From: JBGNFV01 sp049645705
Lineage (GTDB): Bacteria; Bacteroidota; Bacteroidia; Cytophagales; Cyclobacteriaceae
Assembly (NCBI GenBank): GCA_049645705.1
Contig: JBARUK010000023.1
Location: 1 to 64,000 of the forward strand
Direction: 5' to 3'
Length of the DNA stretch: 64,000 bases
The notes beneath the pieces were generated by a model, which made no database searches, had not been told where the DNA came from, and saw only the letters and a program-made list of their open reading frames with translations. Below, in pieces: positions 18,478 through 28,528 of the stretch (within the stretch, counting starts at the first letter, position 1; each line of letters opens with the position of its first letter). The translations under genes and the position numbers were made by a program.

Positions 18478-19937
18478 TGGCCCTTAAAGACATAGTATAT
18501 AAAGTTTCGCTTAAATCGGTATCCGGTGACATGAATCGTTCTGTCACCGGAATTACCTTTGACTCACGTAATGTGGGCGAAGGCGACCTGTTTGTAGCCG
18601 TACGTGGTACGGCCACCGACGGGCACCTCTATATAGATAAAGCAATAAGCCAGGGAGCCGCCGCAGTAGTATGTGAAGAGCTGCCCGAACAGTTACAGGA
18701 AGGCCTGACCTGGATAGAAGTGGAAGACTCTGCTAAAGCGCTGGGGCTTATTGCCTCTAACTTCTACGGCAAGCCCTCTGCCGGGCTGAACATCATCGGT
18801 ATTACCGGTACCAATGGAAAAACCACCGCCGTCACCCTGCTGCACAGGCTGTTTTCCCGCCTGGGCTATAAGTGTGGCATGCTCAGTACAGTGGTAAACC
18901 TTGTGGGTGATAAGGAAATAAAAGCCACTCATACCACGCCGGATGCCATCCAGCTGAATGAGCTGCTGAAGAAAATGGCCGACGAAGGCTGTACCCATGT
19001 ATTTATGGAAGCCAGCTCCCATGCCCTGGTGCAGGAGCGTATGGCCGGGCTGACCTTCAGAGGTGCCGTGTTCTCCAATATCAGCCACGATCATCTGGAC
19101 TATCATGGTACCCTCGAGGAGTACATTAAGGCCAAAAAGAAACTATTTGACGAGTTACCGGCCGGGGCCTTTGCTCTGGTAAATGCCGACGACCGCCGGG
19201 CCAATGTCATGCTGCAGAACACCAGGGCCAGCAAAAAGAGCTTTAGCCTCAAGTCCATGAGCGACTATAAAGCCCGCGTGCTGAGTAACACACTCGAAGG
19301 ACTGGAACTGGACATAGATAATAAGGTGGGCTGGTACAGGCTCATCGGTGACTTCAATGCCTATAACCTGCTGGCTGTATATGGCGTGGCAGTAGAGCTG
19401 GGCGAAGACCCCGACGAAGTGCTGACCGCCCTGAGTGAGCTTAAGCCCGCTCCCGGCCGCTTTGAGCATGTGCCTAATAAGATGCACATAACCGCCATTG
19501 TAGACTACGCACATACTCCCGATGCACTGGAAAATGTACTGTCTACGATAAAAGAAGTACGTACCAGCAACGAGCAGGTCATTACCGTAGTGGGCTGCGG
19601 TGGCGATCGTGACAAGGCCAAGCGGCCCCTGATGGCCGAGATAGCCTGCCGGTTTAGCGACAGGGTCATCTTTACTTCGGATAATCCCCGTACTGAAGAC
19701 CCCGAGCAGATCATAAAAGATATGCAGGAAGGCGTAAGCCCTTCTAACTACCGCAAGGCCATGGCCATAGCTAATCGCAGGGAGGCCATAAAGGCCGCAC
19801 TCGGTATGGCGCAAAGCGGTGACATAGTACTGGTGGCAGGTAAAGGCCACGAGACGTACCAGGAGATAAATGGTGTACGACACGATTTTGATGACAAGAA
19901 GATAATAGCCGAAGTACTGACGAAATTATCGTCATAA
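18474..19937 (+). CDS. murE: UDP-MurNAc-Ala-Glu:meso-diaminopimelate ligase MurE
   Basis: A 487-residue Mur ligase that adds the third residue of the stem peptide. Seen: the ATP loop GITGTNGKTTAV, the HTTPDA substrate loop, EASSHALVQER, and the specificity motif DNPR (Asp403-Arg406), which marks meso-diaminopimelate rather than lysine as the amino acid added. It starts at one of two adjacent ATG codons overlapping the ftsI stop. Cytoplasmic. Confidence 0.96.
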   Translation: MMALKDIVYKVSLKSVSGDMNRSVTGITFDSRNVGEGDLFVAVRGTATDGHLYIDKAISQGAAAVVCEELPEQLQEGLTWIEVEDSAKALGLIASNFYGKPSAGLNIIGITGTNGKTTAVTLLHRLFSRLGYKCGMLSTVVNLVGDKEIKATHTTPDAIQLNELLKKMADEGCTHVFMEASSHALVQERMAGLTFRGAVFSNISHDHLDYHGTLEEYIKAKKKLFDELPAGAFALVNADDRRANVMLQNTRASKKSFSLKSMSDYKARVLSNTLEGLELDIDNKVGWYRLIGDFNAYNLLAVYGVAVELGEDPDEVLTALSELKPAPGRFEHVPNKMHITAIVDYAHTPDALENVLSTIKEVRTSNEQVITVVGCGGDRDKAKRPLMAEIACRFSDRVIFTSDNPRTEDPEQIIKDMQEGVSPSNYRKAMAIANRREAIKAALGMAQSGDIVLVAGKGHETYQEINGVRHDFDDKKIIAEVLTKLSS

Positions 19938-19947
19938 ACAGATAAGG

Positions 19948-21159
19948 ATGCTGTATTATTTATTTGATTTTTTAGACCGGGAATATGATCTGATAGGCGC
20001 AGGCGTCTTTCAGTTTATCACATTCCGTGCGGGGATGGCAGCATTCTTCTCTCTCGTCATTACCATCCTGTTTGGTAAGCGGCTCATTGATATACTGCGC
20101 CGTAAGCAGGTGGGTGAGACCATCCGCGACCTGGGGCTCAGGGGCCAGATGGAGAAAAAAGGTACCCCCACCATGGGCGGTATCATCATTATAGCGGCCG
20201 TGGTAGTACCCGTGCTGCTCTTTGCCCGGCTGGACAACATCTACATCATACTCATGCTCGTGTCCGTACTCTGGATGGGGCTCGTGGGCTTCCTGGATGA
20301 TTATATAAAGGTATTTAAAAAGAACAAAGAAGGCCTGGCCGGTAAGTTCAAGATCGTAGGGCAGGTCGGGCTGGGACTTATAGTAGGATTCACCCTGTAC
20401 TTCCATGATGATGTGGTGGTACGCGAGTTTTCTGATCCCGTAACAGTGGATGAGGGCGAGATAGTGGCCACCATCGACTACGAAGATGTAAAGAGCAGCA
20501 AAACCACACTACCCTTTTTGAAGGACAATGAGTTCGATTACAGCTTCATACCCTTCATTCCGGATGACTACACCTGGGTCGTGTACGTACTCGCCGTGAT
20601 CTTCATCATCACGGCTGTAAGCAACGGAGCCAACATCACCGATGGTATAGACGGGCTGGCTTCGGGGAGTTCCGCCATTATCGGGCTGGCACTGGCCATA
20701 TTTGCCTACCTGTCCGGTAACATGATCTTCTCCGAGTATCTGAACCTCATGTTTATACCCAATACCGGGGAGCTCGTGATCTTCTGTACCGCCTTCGTAG
20801 GAGCCTGCGTCGGTTTCCTGTGGTTCAACAGCTTCCCCGCCCAGGTATTTATGGGCGACACGGGTAGCCTTAGTATAGGTAGCGCCATAGCCGTACTGGC
20901 TTTGTGCGTGCGCAAAGAACTGCTGCTGCCGGTACTCTGTGGTATATTTCTGATAGAGCTGGTGTCCGTCATGACGCAGGTGACCTATTTCAAATACACC
21001 AAAAGCAAGTTTGGAGAAGGCAGAAGAATATTTCTCATGTCACCCCTGCATCATCACTATCAGAAAAAGGGGCTGCATGAAAGCAAGATCGTCACCCGGT
21101 TCTGGACCGTTGGTATCATACTGGCTATTCTGGCACTGGTAACATTGAAACTGAGATAA
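19948..21159 (+). CDS. mraY: Phospho-MurNAc-pentapeptide transferase MraY
   Basis: A 403-residue polytopic membrane enzyme making lipid I from UDP-MurNAc-pentapeptide and undecaprenyl phosphate. Catalytic marks are seen: the GTPTMGG loop, GFLDDYIKV, NITDGIDGLASG, FMGDTGSL and MSPLHHHYQKKG. It is about 40 residues longer than the Escherichia coli enzyme because of an insertion of polar residues after the fourth or fifth helix (around 155-205), which is usual in Bacteroidota. It shares one base with murD. Confidence 0.96.
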   Translation: MLYYLFDFLDREYDLIGAGVFQFITFRAGMAAFFSLVITILFGKRLIDILRRKQVGETIRDLGLRGQMEKKGTPTMGGIIIIAAVVVPVLLFARLDNIYIILMLVSVLWMGLVGFLDDYIKVFKKNKEGLAGKFKIVGQVGLGLIVGFTLYFHDDVVVREFSDPVTVDEGEIVATIDYEDVKSSKTTLPFLKDNEFDYSFIPFIPDDYTWVVYVLAVIFIITAVSNGANITDGIDGLASGSSAIIGLALAIFAYLSGNMIFSEYLNLMFIPNTGELVIFCTAFVGACVGFLWFNSFPAQVFMGDTGSLSIGSAIAVLALCVRKELLLPVLCGIFLIELVSVMTQVTYFKYTKSKFGEGRRIFLMSPLHHHYQKKGLHESKIVTRFWTVGIILAILALVTLKLR

Positions 21160-22541
21160 TGAAAAAACGGCTGGTCATACTCGGAGCGGGAGAAAGCGGA
21201 ACGGGCGCGGCGCTGCTGGCAAATGCCAACGGCTACGACGTCTTCGTATCCGACCGGGGACCTATTGCCGAAAAATACAGAGCCGAGCTGGGCAACCAAC
21301 GCATCATGTTCGAGGAAAACGGCCATACCGAATACCTGGTACTGAATGCTGACGAGGTGATTAAAAGCCCCGGTATTCCTGCCACTGCGCCCCTGGTGCA
21401 GAAGCTCAGGCAACAGCAGACTCCTGTGATAGGTGAGCTGGAATTTGGCGCCAGGTATACCAATGCCAGGTTCATAGCCATAACCGGCACTAACGGTAAA
21501 ACCACCACCACACTGCTTACCTACCACCTGCTGAAAGAAAACCGGCAGGAAGTAGCCCTGGCAGGAAACGTAGGCACCAGCCTGGCCCGGCAGGTGTATG
21601 AATATAACAAAAGCAGTCAGAACGGTCCTGACTGGTACGTACTGGAGGTAAGTAGCTTCCAGCTAGATGACATGTACGAATTTAAGGCCGATGTAGGCGT
21701 GCTGCTAAACATCACGCCAGATCACCTGGACCGGTATAATGGCAGCATGGAAGCCTATACCGAGGCCAAGTTCCGGATCATTCGGAATATGACAGCCGGT
21801 GACCATTTCATCTACGTGCAGGATGATGAGGTACTAAGCAAAGAAACCAGCAAAAGAGACATTATCGCCGCCATGTACCCGGTATCTCTCAGCACTCCCG
21901 CAGACACCGGCGCCTTCATAGAAGAAGAAGCCATCAAAGTCAGGTGGGGAGTGGATAAAAACGAATTGATTATGCCCGTATCCGACCTGCCCCTTCAGGG
22001 CCGACATAATGCTACCAACGCCATGGCAGCCGTACTGGCCTCAGGCCTTGCCGGTGCGCCCAAGGTAGGTATACCCGGTGCCCTCAGGACCTTCCGCAGT
22101 GTACCCCACCGTATGGAGCCTGTGGCAGAAGTATCCGGTGTACAGTATGTCAATGACAGCAAGGCCACCAATGTAGACTCCGTGTGGTACGCACTTGACA
22201 GCTTTACCGTGCCCGTGGTATGGATAGCCGGTGGCGTAGACAAAGGAAACGACTATAGCCAGCTTGATCGCCTGGTATCAGAAAAGATAAAGGCTCTCGT
22301 GTGCCTGGGTACGGATAACAGCAAGCTGAAAAAGTACTACGGCGACAAAGTTGCCACCATAGAAGAGGCAGCCTCCATGAAGGAAGCCGTCCGGAAAGCC
22401 TCTGAGCTGGCAGCAGCGGGCGATGCTGTGTTACTGTCACCTGCCTGCGCCAGCTTCGATCTTTTTAAAAACTATGAAGACCGGGGCGATCAGTTCAGAA
22501 CAGAAGTGAGCAGCCTGGAAAGCGAAAGGAGGGATACATGA
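21159..22541 (+). CDS. murD: UDP-MurNAc-alanine:D-glutamate ligase MurD
   Basis: A 460-residue Mur ligase adding D-glutamate. An N-terminal Rossmann-like domain (LVILGAGESGTGAA), the ATP loop AITGTNGKTTTT, EVSSFQLDDMYEF, NITPDHLDRY, and the C-terminal domain with YVNDSKATNVDS and LLSPACASFDLFKNYEDRG are all present. It starts on the last base of mraY and overlaps ftsW by four bases. Confidence 0.96.
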   Translation: MKKRLVILGAGESGTGAALLANANGYDVFVSDRGPIAEKYRAELGNQRIMFEENGHTEYLVLNADEVIKSPGIPATAPLVQKLRQQQTPVIGELEFGARYTNARFIAITGTNGKTTTTLLTYHLLKENRQEVALAGNVGTSLARQVYEYNKSSQNGPDWYVLEVSSFQLDDMYEFKADVGVLLNITPDHLDRYNGSMEAYTEAKFRIIRNMTAGDHFIYVQDDEVLSKETSKRDIIAAMYPVSLSTPADTGAFIEEEAIKVRWGVDKNELIMPVSDLPLQGRHNATNAMAAVLASGLAGAPKVGIPGALRTFRSVPHRMEPVAEVSGVQYVNDSKATNVDSVWYALDSFTVPVVWIAGGVDKGNDYSQLDRLVSEKIKALVCLGTDNSKLKKYYGDKVATIEEAASMKEAVRKASELAAAGDAVLLSPACASFDLFKNYEDRGDQFRTEVSSLESERRDT

Positions 22542-23704
22542 TGACTAGAGTAAAAAGCTGGACCGACCGCCATCTGCAGGGTGACCCTGTTATTTGGTTC
22601 ATCGTCTTCGGCCTGGCCATACTGAGTATCCTGGTAGTATACAGTGCCACCGGTACGCTTGCTTATAAAAGGATGCAGGGCAACACCGAGCATTACCTTA
22701 TCAAGCATAGCATGCTCGTGTTCGTAAGCTTTTTTGCCATGTGGATAGCCCATAAGCTGGACTACCGCTACTACAGCCGCCTGTCACGCGTAGCCCTTTG
22801 GCTGTCAGTACCGCTGCTGTTCATTACCTATAAGTTCGGAACCAACCTGAACGAGGCCTCCAGGTGGATTACCATACCCATCATAAACCAGGCCTTTCAG
22901 CCTTCCGACCTGGCCAAGCTGGCCCTTATTGCCAACCTGGCCAGTATGCTCAGCAAGCGCCAGAACAATATAGGCGATGTGCGTGAGTCGCTCATCCCTA
23001 TACTACTGTGGAGCGGCGTTATCTGCGGGCTTATTGCTCTCAGCAACTTCTCCACGGCCATACTGCTCTTTGCCACCTGTATGCTGCTCATGTTCATCGG
23101 GCGCGTACCCATAAAGTACCTGGCCATGCTTATGCTCGTAGGCATCATGGCAGGAGGGGTAGCCTTCTCCGTAGGTGAGCGTGGTGAAACGCTTATAAAC
23201 CGTATTACATCCTTCTGGGACCAGGATAATATACCCTTCCAGGCCGAGCAGAGCTATATAGCTATTGCTTCCGGCGAACTGTTTGGCAAAGGCGCCGGGC
23301 ATAGCGACCAGCGTAACTTTCTGCCGCACCCATACTCAGACTTCATATTCGCCATTGTGGTAGAAGAGTACGGGCTGTTCGGAGGGGGCATACTACTGTT
23401 CCTCTACCTCGCCCTTTTATACAGGGGCATGGTCGTGGCTGCACAGAGTGAAGGCACCTTTGGCGGATTACTTTCCGCCGGGCTCAGCTTTGCACTCGTC
23501 ATCCAGGCCATGGTCAACATGGGCGTGGCCGTAGGGCTAGGTCCTATTACAGGACTTCCCCTGCCGTTTGTCAGCATGGGAGGTACCAGCTTACTGTTTA
23601 CCGGCCTGTCATTTGGCATCATACTTAGTGTGAGCCGTGAGAACCGGAATAAGAAATTAGGAAATACAGCGGAAGTGCATACCGTAAATGCCGCAGCCGC
23701 CTAA
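22538..23704 (+). CDS. ftsW: Peptidoglycan glycosyltransferase FtsW
   Basis: A 388-residue SEDS family membrane protein with about ten helices. It polymerises lipid II at the septum together with FtsI. Recognisable segments: VYSATGTLAYKR, the conserved region FQPSDLAKLAL, LPHPYSDFIFAIVVEEYGLFGG and GLPLPFVSMGGTSLLFTG. The start overlaps murD by four bases. murG follows in the same frame right after its stop. Confidence 0.96.
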   Translation: MMTRVKSWTDRHLQGDPVIWFIVFGLAILSILVVYSATGTLAYKRMQGNTEHYLIKHSMLVFVSFFAMWIAHKLDYRYYSRLSRVALWLSVPLLFITYKFGTNLNEASRWITIPIINQAFQPSDLAKLALIANLASMLSKRQNNIGDVRESLIPILLWSGVICGLIALSNFSTAILLFATCMLLMFIGRVPIKYLAMLMLVGIMAGGVAFSVGERGETLINRITSFWDQDNIPFQAEQSYIAIASGELFGKGAGHSDQRNFLPHPYSDFIFAIVVEEYGLFGGGILLFLYLALLYRGMVVAAQSEGTFGGLLSAGLSFALVIQAMVNMGVAVGLGPITGLPLPFVSMGGTSLLFTGLSFGIILSVSRENRNKKLGNTAEVHTVNAAAA

Positions 23705-23707
23705 CAG

Positions 23708-24841
23708 ATAAAAAAGATCGCAACGAACCAACCATATCGCGTAATCATCAGCGGAGGAGGCACCGGAGGCCACGTCTACCCGGCCATTGCTATTGCCAAT
23801 GCCCTGAAAGCCCGTCATCCGGATACCAAGATCCTGTTTGTCGGTGCACAGGGCAGAATGGAAATGCAGAAAGTGCCCGAAGCCGGGTACGAGATAGAAG
23901 GGCTGTGGATCAGCGGTATCCAGCGTAAGCTTACACTGGATAACCTGTCCTTTCCCTTCAAGGTGATCAGCAGCATCATGAAGTCCCGGAAAATACTTAG
24001 CCGGTTTCAGCCCGATGTGGTGGTAGGAGTAGGAGGCTATGCCTCCGGACCGCTGCTGCATGCCGCTACCGGCAGGAAGATACCCGCCCTGGTACAGGAG
24101 CAGAACAGCTTTGCCGGCCTTACCAATAAGCTGCTCGGCCCCAAGGTACAGACCGTGTGTGTGGCCCATAAGGGTATGGATAAGTTCTTTGCGAAAGACA
24201 AGATCGTTTTTACCGGTAATCCTGTACGGAAAGACATTCGTATGTCTCCTGAAAAGAGAGCTGAAGGCATCAAAACCTTCGGCCTGGATCCGGATAAGAA
24301 GACTATCCTTGTGCTGGGGGGGAGTCTTGGTGCCAGAACCCTCAACGAAAGCATACTGGCCGGAGCCGGTAAACTGGTAGAAGCGGACGTACAGGTACTG
24401 TGGCAGACCGGCCGCATTTATATAGAAGAAATGCAGAAGAGATTGCCTCAGGAGATGCTTAGCCATATCCACCCCAGGGAATTTATCCGGGAGATGGACC
24501 TGGCCTATGCCGTGTCCGATGTGGTCATCTCCAGGGCCGGAGCATTGAGCATCAGCGAAATTGCCCTCACAGGCAGGCCTTCCGTATTTGTCCCCAGCCC
24601 TAATGTGGCCGAGGACCATCAGACCAAGAATGCCCTTTCCCTGGTAGAAGAGAATGCAGCCACCATGGTCACCGATGCGCGGGCCGTAAGTGAGCTGACA
24701 GACGAAGCACTGGAACTGCTGCGTGATACGGAAAGACAGCAGGTATACAGCCAAAACTTAGAAAAACTGGCCAGGCCCGATGCCGATGAGCGGATAGCCG
24801 ACGAGGTGCTGAAACTGGCCGATAGATATAGAGACACTTGA
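23708..24841 (+). CDS. murG: UDP-GlcNAc transferase MurG, apparent AUA start
   Basis: The enzyme turns lipid I into lipid II at the inner membrane face. The glycine loop SGGGTGGHVYPAIAIAN begins 13 codons after the ftsW stop, and the rest is complete: GVGGYASGP, QEQNSFAGLTNK, GGSLGARTLNE, SRAGALSISE, ending with the C-terminal helix. In this frame no ATG, GTG or TTG occurs between the ftsW stop and the glycine loop. The ATA at 23708, followed by two lysine codons, is where a start would be expected. The first ATG (23858) would remove the essential loop. So this murG either starts at AUA, possibly coupled to ftsW termination, or carries a one-base error. Confidence 0.9.
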   Translation: MKKIATNQPYRVIISGGGTGGHVYPAIAIANALKARHPDTKILFVGAQGRMEMQKVPEAGYEIEGLWISGIQRKLTLDNLSFPFKVISSIMKSRKILSRFQPDVVVGVGGYASGPLLHAATGRKIPALVQEQNSFAGLTNKLLGPKVQTVCVAHKGMDKFFAKDKIVFTGNPVRKDIRMSPEKRAEGIKTFGLDPDKKTILVLGGSLGARTLNESILAGAGKLVEADVQVLWQTGRIYIEEMQKRLPQEMLSHIHPREFIREMDLAYAVSDVVISRAGALSISEIALTGRPSVFVPSPNVAEDHQTKNALSLVEENAATMVTDARAVSELTDEALELLRDTERQQVYSQNLEKLARPDADERIADEVLKLADRYRDT

Positions 24842-24904
24842 TTATTGACTGAAGAGAGCTACTTAATTCGAACGAAGAGACACTACTTATTTTAAAAAAT
24901 TGAT

Positions 24905-26305
24905 TTGAACCTGAATAATTACCATATCGCATACTTCCTCGGCATAGGGGGCATCGGCATGAGCGCGCTCGCCCGGTGGTTCAATGCCCATGGCCTGTCG
25001 GTAAGCGGCTACGACCGCACCAGCAGCCCGCTGACAGAGGAGCTGCAGAAGGAAGATATTCAGGTGCATTTCGAAGACCATCCCGATCGTATCCCTGAGA
25101 ATGTCAGGGCCGGTCAGGATAACGTGCTGGTGGTTTATACGCCTGCCATACCTACGGACCACAAAGAGCTGAACTTCCTTATGGAAAAAGGCTATGCCGT
25201 TTATAAGCGCTCCGAAGTATTGGGCGCGCTTACTGAAGGGCACTACACCGTGGCCGTGGCAGGTACACATGGCAAGACCACCACCTCCACCATGATCAGT
25301 CATTTGCTTTATGCGTCCGGTCATCCCACCGCTGCCTTCCTGGGAGGTATATCCCGTAACTATGCTACCAACCTCTTGCTGAGTAAGGATGAGAGCAAGG
25401 AGTACACCGTAGTAGTGGAAGCAGATGAGTTTGACCGCAGCTTTCTTACCCTGGTGCCCAACCTGGCCGTCATCACCAGTACCGATGCTGACCACCTGGA
25501 TATATACGGAGACCACGGACACATGGAAGAAGCCTTCCTCAGCTTTGCCGGTAAGGTAAACAAGCAGGGTAAGCTCTTCCTCGGACCGCGTGCCGCCGGT
25601 ATGAAGGGCAAAGCCGGATGGGTAAGCACCGAAACTTACGGACAGGATGATGACCTCATTCACCCGCAGAATATACGGCCCGAAGGCCGTCGCTGCCTGT
25701 TCGACGTGCAGGTGTACGACCGGCAGATAAAGGACCTGGAACTGTACATGCCCGGCTTTCACAACGTGGAAAATGCCACTGTCGCCATAGCCGTGGCATT
25801 GGAGCTGGGCATAGATGAGGAAGCCATCCGCGAAGGCATAAGAACCTTTAGTGGCATCAGGCGCCGTTTTGAATATGTGCTTAACAGTGACAGTGTGGTG
25901 TACATAGACGACTATGCCCACCACCCCGAAGAGATCCGGGCACTGCTGAAGTCCGTAAGGTCGCTGTATCCCGGCAAGAGGATCACCGCCGTATTTCAGC
26001 CACACTTGTATTCCCGCACCAGGGACTTTGCCGAAGGCTTCAGTGAGAGTCTGAGCCTGGCCGATGAGGTACTGCTGCTGGACATATACCCGGCCAGAGA
26101 AGAGCCTATACCCGGCGTATCCAGCGATATGCTCATGGAGGGTATTACCGCACCGGTAAAGAAGCGGGTAAGCAAAGAAGACCTGTGCAGTACCCTGGAG
26201 AGTCTGCAGCCGGAGGTAGTGCTTACCGTAGGTGCCGGTGATATAGACAGGCTGGTAGACAAAGTGAAAACATGCTTAACCGGAGGGGAAAATGAAAATA
26301 GGTAA
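24905..26305 (+). CDS. murC: UDP-MurNAc:L-alanine ligase MurC
   Basis: A 466-residue Mur ligase adding the first stem residue. Seen: FLGIGGIGMSALARW at the N-terminus, the ATP loop VAGTHGKTTTSTM, EADEFDRSFL, TSTDADHLDIYGD, and the C-terminal IDDYAHHPEEI and FQPHLYSRTRDF. The start is TTG at 24905, and no ATG or GTG lies upstream in frame before the conserved region. A 63-base gap separates it from murG, the largest before ftsA. It overlaps ftsQ by 14 bases. Confidence 0.95.
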   Translation: MNLNNYHIAYFLGIGGIGMSALARWFNAHGLSVSGYDRTSSPLTEELQKEDIQVHFEDHPDRIPENVRAGQDNVLVVYTPAIPTDHKELNFLMEKGYAVYKRSEVLGALTEGHYTVAVAGTHGKTTTSTMISHLLYASGHPTAAFLGGISRNYATNLLLSKDESKEYTVVVEADEFDRSFLTLVPNLAVITSTDADHLDIYGDHGHMEEAFLSFAGKVNKQGKLFLGPRAAGMKGKAGWVSTETYGQDDDLIHPQNIRPEGRRCLFDVQVYDRQIKDLELYMPGFHNVENATVAIAVALELGIDEEAIREGIRTFSGIRRRFEYVLNSDSVVYIDDYAHHPEEIRALLKSVRSLYPGKRITAVFQPHLYSRTRDFAEGFSESLSLADEVLLLDIYPAREEPIPGVSSDMLMEGITAPVKKRVSKEDLCSTLESLQPEVVLTVGAGDIDRLVDKVKTCLTGGENENR

Positions 26306-27053
26306 AAAGGCAAAGAACATAGCGAAAGCAGTTGTGATGCTGACCCTGCTCAGCGGTACCATAGGCTTTGTAGAAAAGAAAGCCGGTAACACTGTAGTAA
26401 ACAATATTTTCGTGGAGATAGACAATGCCTACGATAACTACTTCGTAGAGGAGAGTGACATCCACACCCTTATACGTAACCACCGGGAGCCCCTGGCCAG
26501 CGGTACCAGCCTGAACCAGGTAAACCTGAAAGACCTCGAAGCACGTATCCGGGCACATGATTTTGTAAAAGACGCCCAGGTATACAAGGACCTGAAGGGC
26601 AACCTCGTGATCAGGGTAATGCAGAACAGACCGCTTGCCCGCCTTATGAGAACCGATGGGCCGGATGCTTACATAAGCGCAGCAGGTGAGTTACTGCCCG
26701 TAAGTAACCGGTTTACTGCCCGCGTTCCCGTCATCACGGGAAGCGGCGTGAGCACACTTATTGAGAGCGGTCTGCAGAGTGAACAAGCCTCAGAGCTTAT
26801 AGGCATGCTGAGCTTTATAGACCAGGACCCCTTCTGGACAGCCCAGGTGGCCGGTCTGGAAATAGATCGCAATGGCGAGATGATCCTATACCCCCAGGTG
26901 ACAAGGCAGGAGGTAGAGTTCGGGGATGTCTCCGGTTATAGAAACAAGCTGAAAAAGCTACGCATTTTTTACAGAGATGTACTGCCCCGAAAAGGGTGGA
27001 ATTACTACGAGAGGGTAAGCCTCAAGTACGAGAACCAGATAGTTTGTGAATAA
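26292..27053 (+). CDS. ftsQ: Cell division protein FtsQ
   Basis: A 253-residue bitopic protein: a basic cytoplasmic start, one membrane helix at about residues 11-28, then a POTRA-like region (FVEESDIHTLIRN..., FVKDAQVYKDLKGNLVIRV) and a beta domain ending near the C-terminus (VSLKYENQIVCE). FtsQ connects early and late divisome parts. Place between murC and ftsA, size and topology support the call. No ddl gene lies next to it. Confidence 0.9.
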   Translation: MKIGKKAKNIAKAVVMLTLLSGTIGFVEKKAGNTVVNNIFVEIDNAYDNYFVEESDIHTLIRNHREPLASGTSLNQVNLKDLEARIRAHDFVKDAQVYKDLKGNLVIRVMQNRPLARLMRTDGPDAYISAAGELLPVSNRFTARVPVITGSGVSTLIESGLQSEQASELIGMLSFIDQDPFWTAQVAGLEIDRNGEMILYPQVTRQEVEFGDVSGYRNKLKKLRIFYRDVLPRKGWNYYERVSLKYENQIVCE

Positions 27054-27116
27054 GAAGATGGTACGGAAGCAGGGTCGCAGCTGCCCCGGATCATAAATTA
27101 AATACCTAACAATTAT

Positions 27117-28418
27117 ATGCAACAGGAAAAAATAGTAGTCGGACTAGACATCGGTACCACCAAGATCTGCGCGATCGTGGGCCGGAAGAATGAGTTTGGC
27201 AAGCTGGAAGTACTGGGCATGGGCAAGGCCGTATCGGATGGCGTCATCCGGGGTATTGTAACCAATATCGACCGTACGGTGGCCGCCATAGAAAAGGCCA
27301 TTGCCGAAGCCGAGAGCACTTCAGGCATTGATATCAAAGTTGTCAATGTCGGCATTGCCGGTCAGCACATCAGAAGCTGCATCCACCACGGTAGCATTAC
27401 GCGCGCCAGTACGGATGATGAAATAACAGTAGAGGACGTAAACCGTCTGAACCAGGACATGTATCGTATAGTGATCCCGCCCGGCAGCGAGATCATCCAT
27501 GTGATGCCACAGGACTATATCGTAGACTACGAAGAGGGCATACGTGACCCTGTAGGTATGTCAGGCGTAAAGCTTGAGGCCGATTTTCATATCATTACCG
27601 CCCAGACCAATGCCATCAATAACATACATAAGTGTGTGAAGCGCGCCGGTCTGGAAGTGGAAAACCTGATACTGGAGCCGCTGGCATCAAGCCTGGCCGT
27701 ACTTAGTGAAGAGGAGAAAGAAGCCGGTATCTGCCTGGTAGACATCGGTGGCGGTACCACCGACATCGCCATATTCCATGAGAATATTATTCGCCACACC
27801 GCCGTCATTCCTTTCGGGGGCAACATACTTACGTCCGACATCAAGCAGGGATGCATGGTCATGCAGCACCAGGCCGAACTGCTCAAGACCAAGTTTGGCA
27901 AAGCCATAGCAGAAGAGGCTAATCCTAACGAGATCGTGAGCATACCGGGTCTGCGCAACCGTCCGCCTAAAGAGATCAGTGTACGCAACCTTTCGCATAT
28001 CATAGAGGCGCGAATGGAAGAGATCATCGAGTGCGTGCACAGCGAGATCATCACCAGTGGATACGAGAATAAGCTGGCCGGTGGCATTGTCATTACCGGT
28101 GGAGGTTCACAGCTTCACTTTGTCAAGCACCTGTTTGAGTACATGACCGGTATGGATGCCCGCATAGGCTACCCTAACGAGCACCTGGGTAAAACAAAGC
28201 TCGAAATGGTGAAGAGCCCTATGTACGCCACATCAGTAGGTCTGGTACTTACCGGCTTCCGCTCTGTGGACGATCGCGAAAACCGCTACAAGGAGCGCAA
28301 AACCAGCCTGGTAGAAAATACCAAAGCTCGCACGCGTGCCAGCGGAGGCGATTTCTTCAAGCGTATACTGGATAAAACTAAGGAATTACTGACCGACGAT
28401 ATCGACGAGGAATATTGA
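27117..28418 (+). CDS. ftsA: Cell division protein FtsA
   Basis: A 433-residue actin-like ATPase that tethers FtsZ to the membrane. Phosphate 1 motif VVGLDIGTTKICAIVG, the 1C domain (residues about 85-160), phosphate 2 CLVDIGGGTTDIAIF and the adenosine motif GIVITGGGSQL are all visible. The last helix (FFKRILDKTKELL) is amphipathic, fitting a membrane-targeting sequence, with an acidic tail after it. It lies 63 bases after ftsQ. Confidence 0.96.
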   Translation: MQQEKIVVGLDIGTTKICAIVGRKNEFGKLEVLGMGKAVSDGVIRGIVTNIDRTVAAIEKAIAEAESTSGIDIKVVNVGIAGQHIRSCIHHGSITRASTDDEITVEDVNRLNQDMYRIVIPPGSEIIHVMPQDYIVDYEEGIRDPVGMSGVKLEADFHIITAQTNAINNIHKCVKRAGLEVENLILEPLASSLAVLSEEEKEAGICLVDIGGGTTDIAIFHENIIRHTAVIPFGGNILTSDIKQGCMVMQHQAELLKTKFGKAIAEEANPNEIVSIPGLRNRPPKEISVRNLSHIIEARMEEIIECVHSEIITSGYENKLAGGIVITGGGSQLHFVKHLFEYMTGMDARIGYPNEHLGKTKLEMVKSPMYATSVGLVLTGFRSVDDRENRYKERKTSLVENTKARTRASGGDFFKRILDKTKELLTDDIDEEY

Positions 28419-28528
28419 TCCTGAGCCGTCCCCGGAACAGATGAGGAGGTTAAGCATCTGCCCAGGGATTACCTATACTTTTTAAAATGCATAAGACAGT
28501 CCTGAACAGACAAACCTAATTCGAAGAC

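Noticed and set aside
23858..24841. murG starting at the ATG 23858
   Set aside because: It would remove the glycine-rich loop and first 50 residues that every MurG needs.
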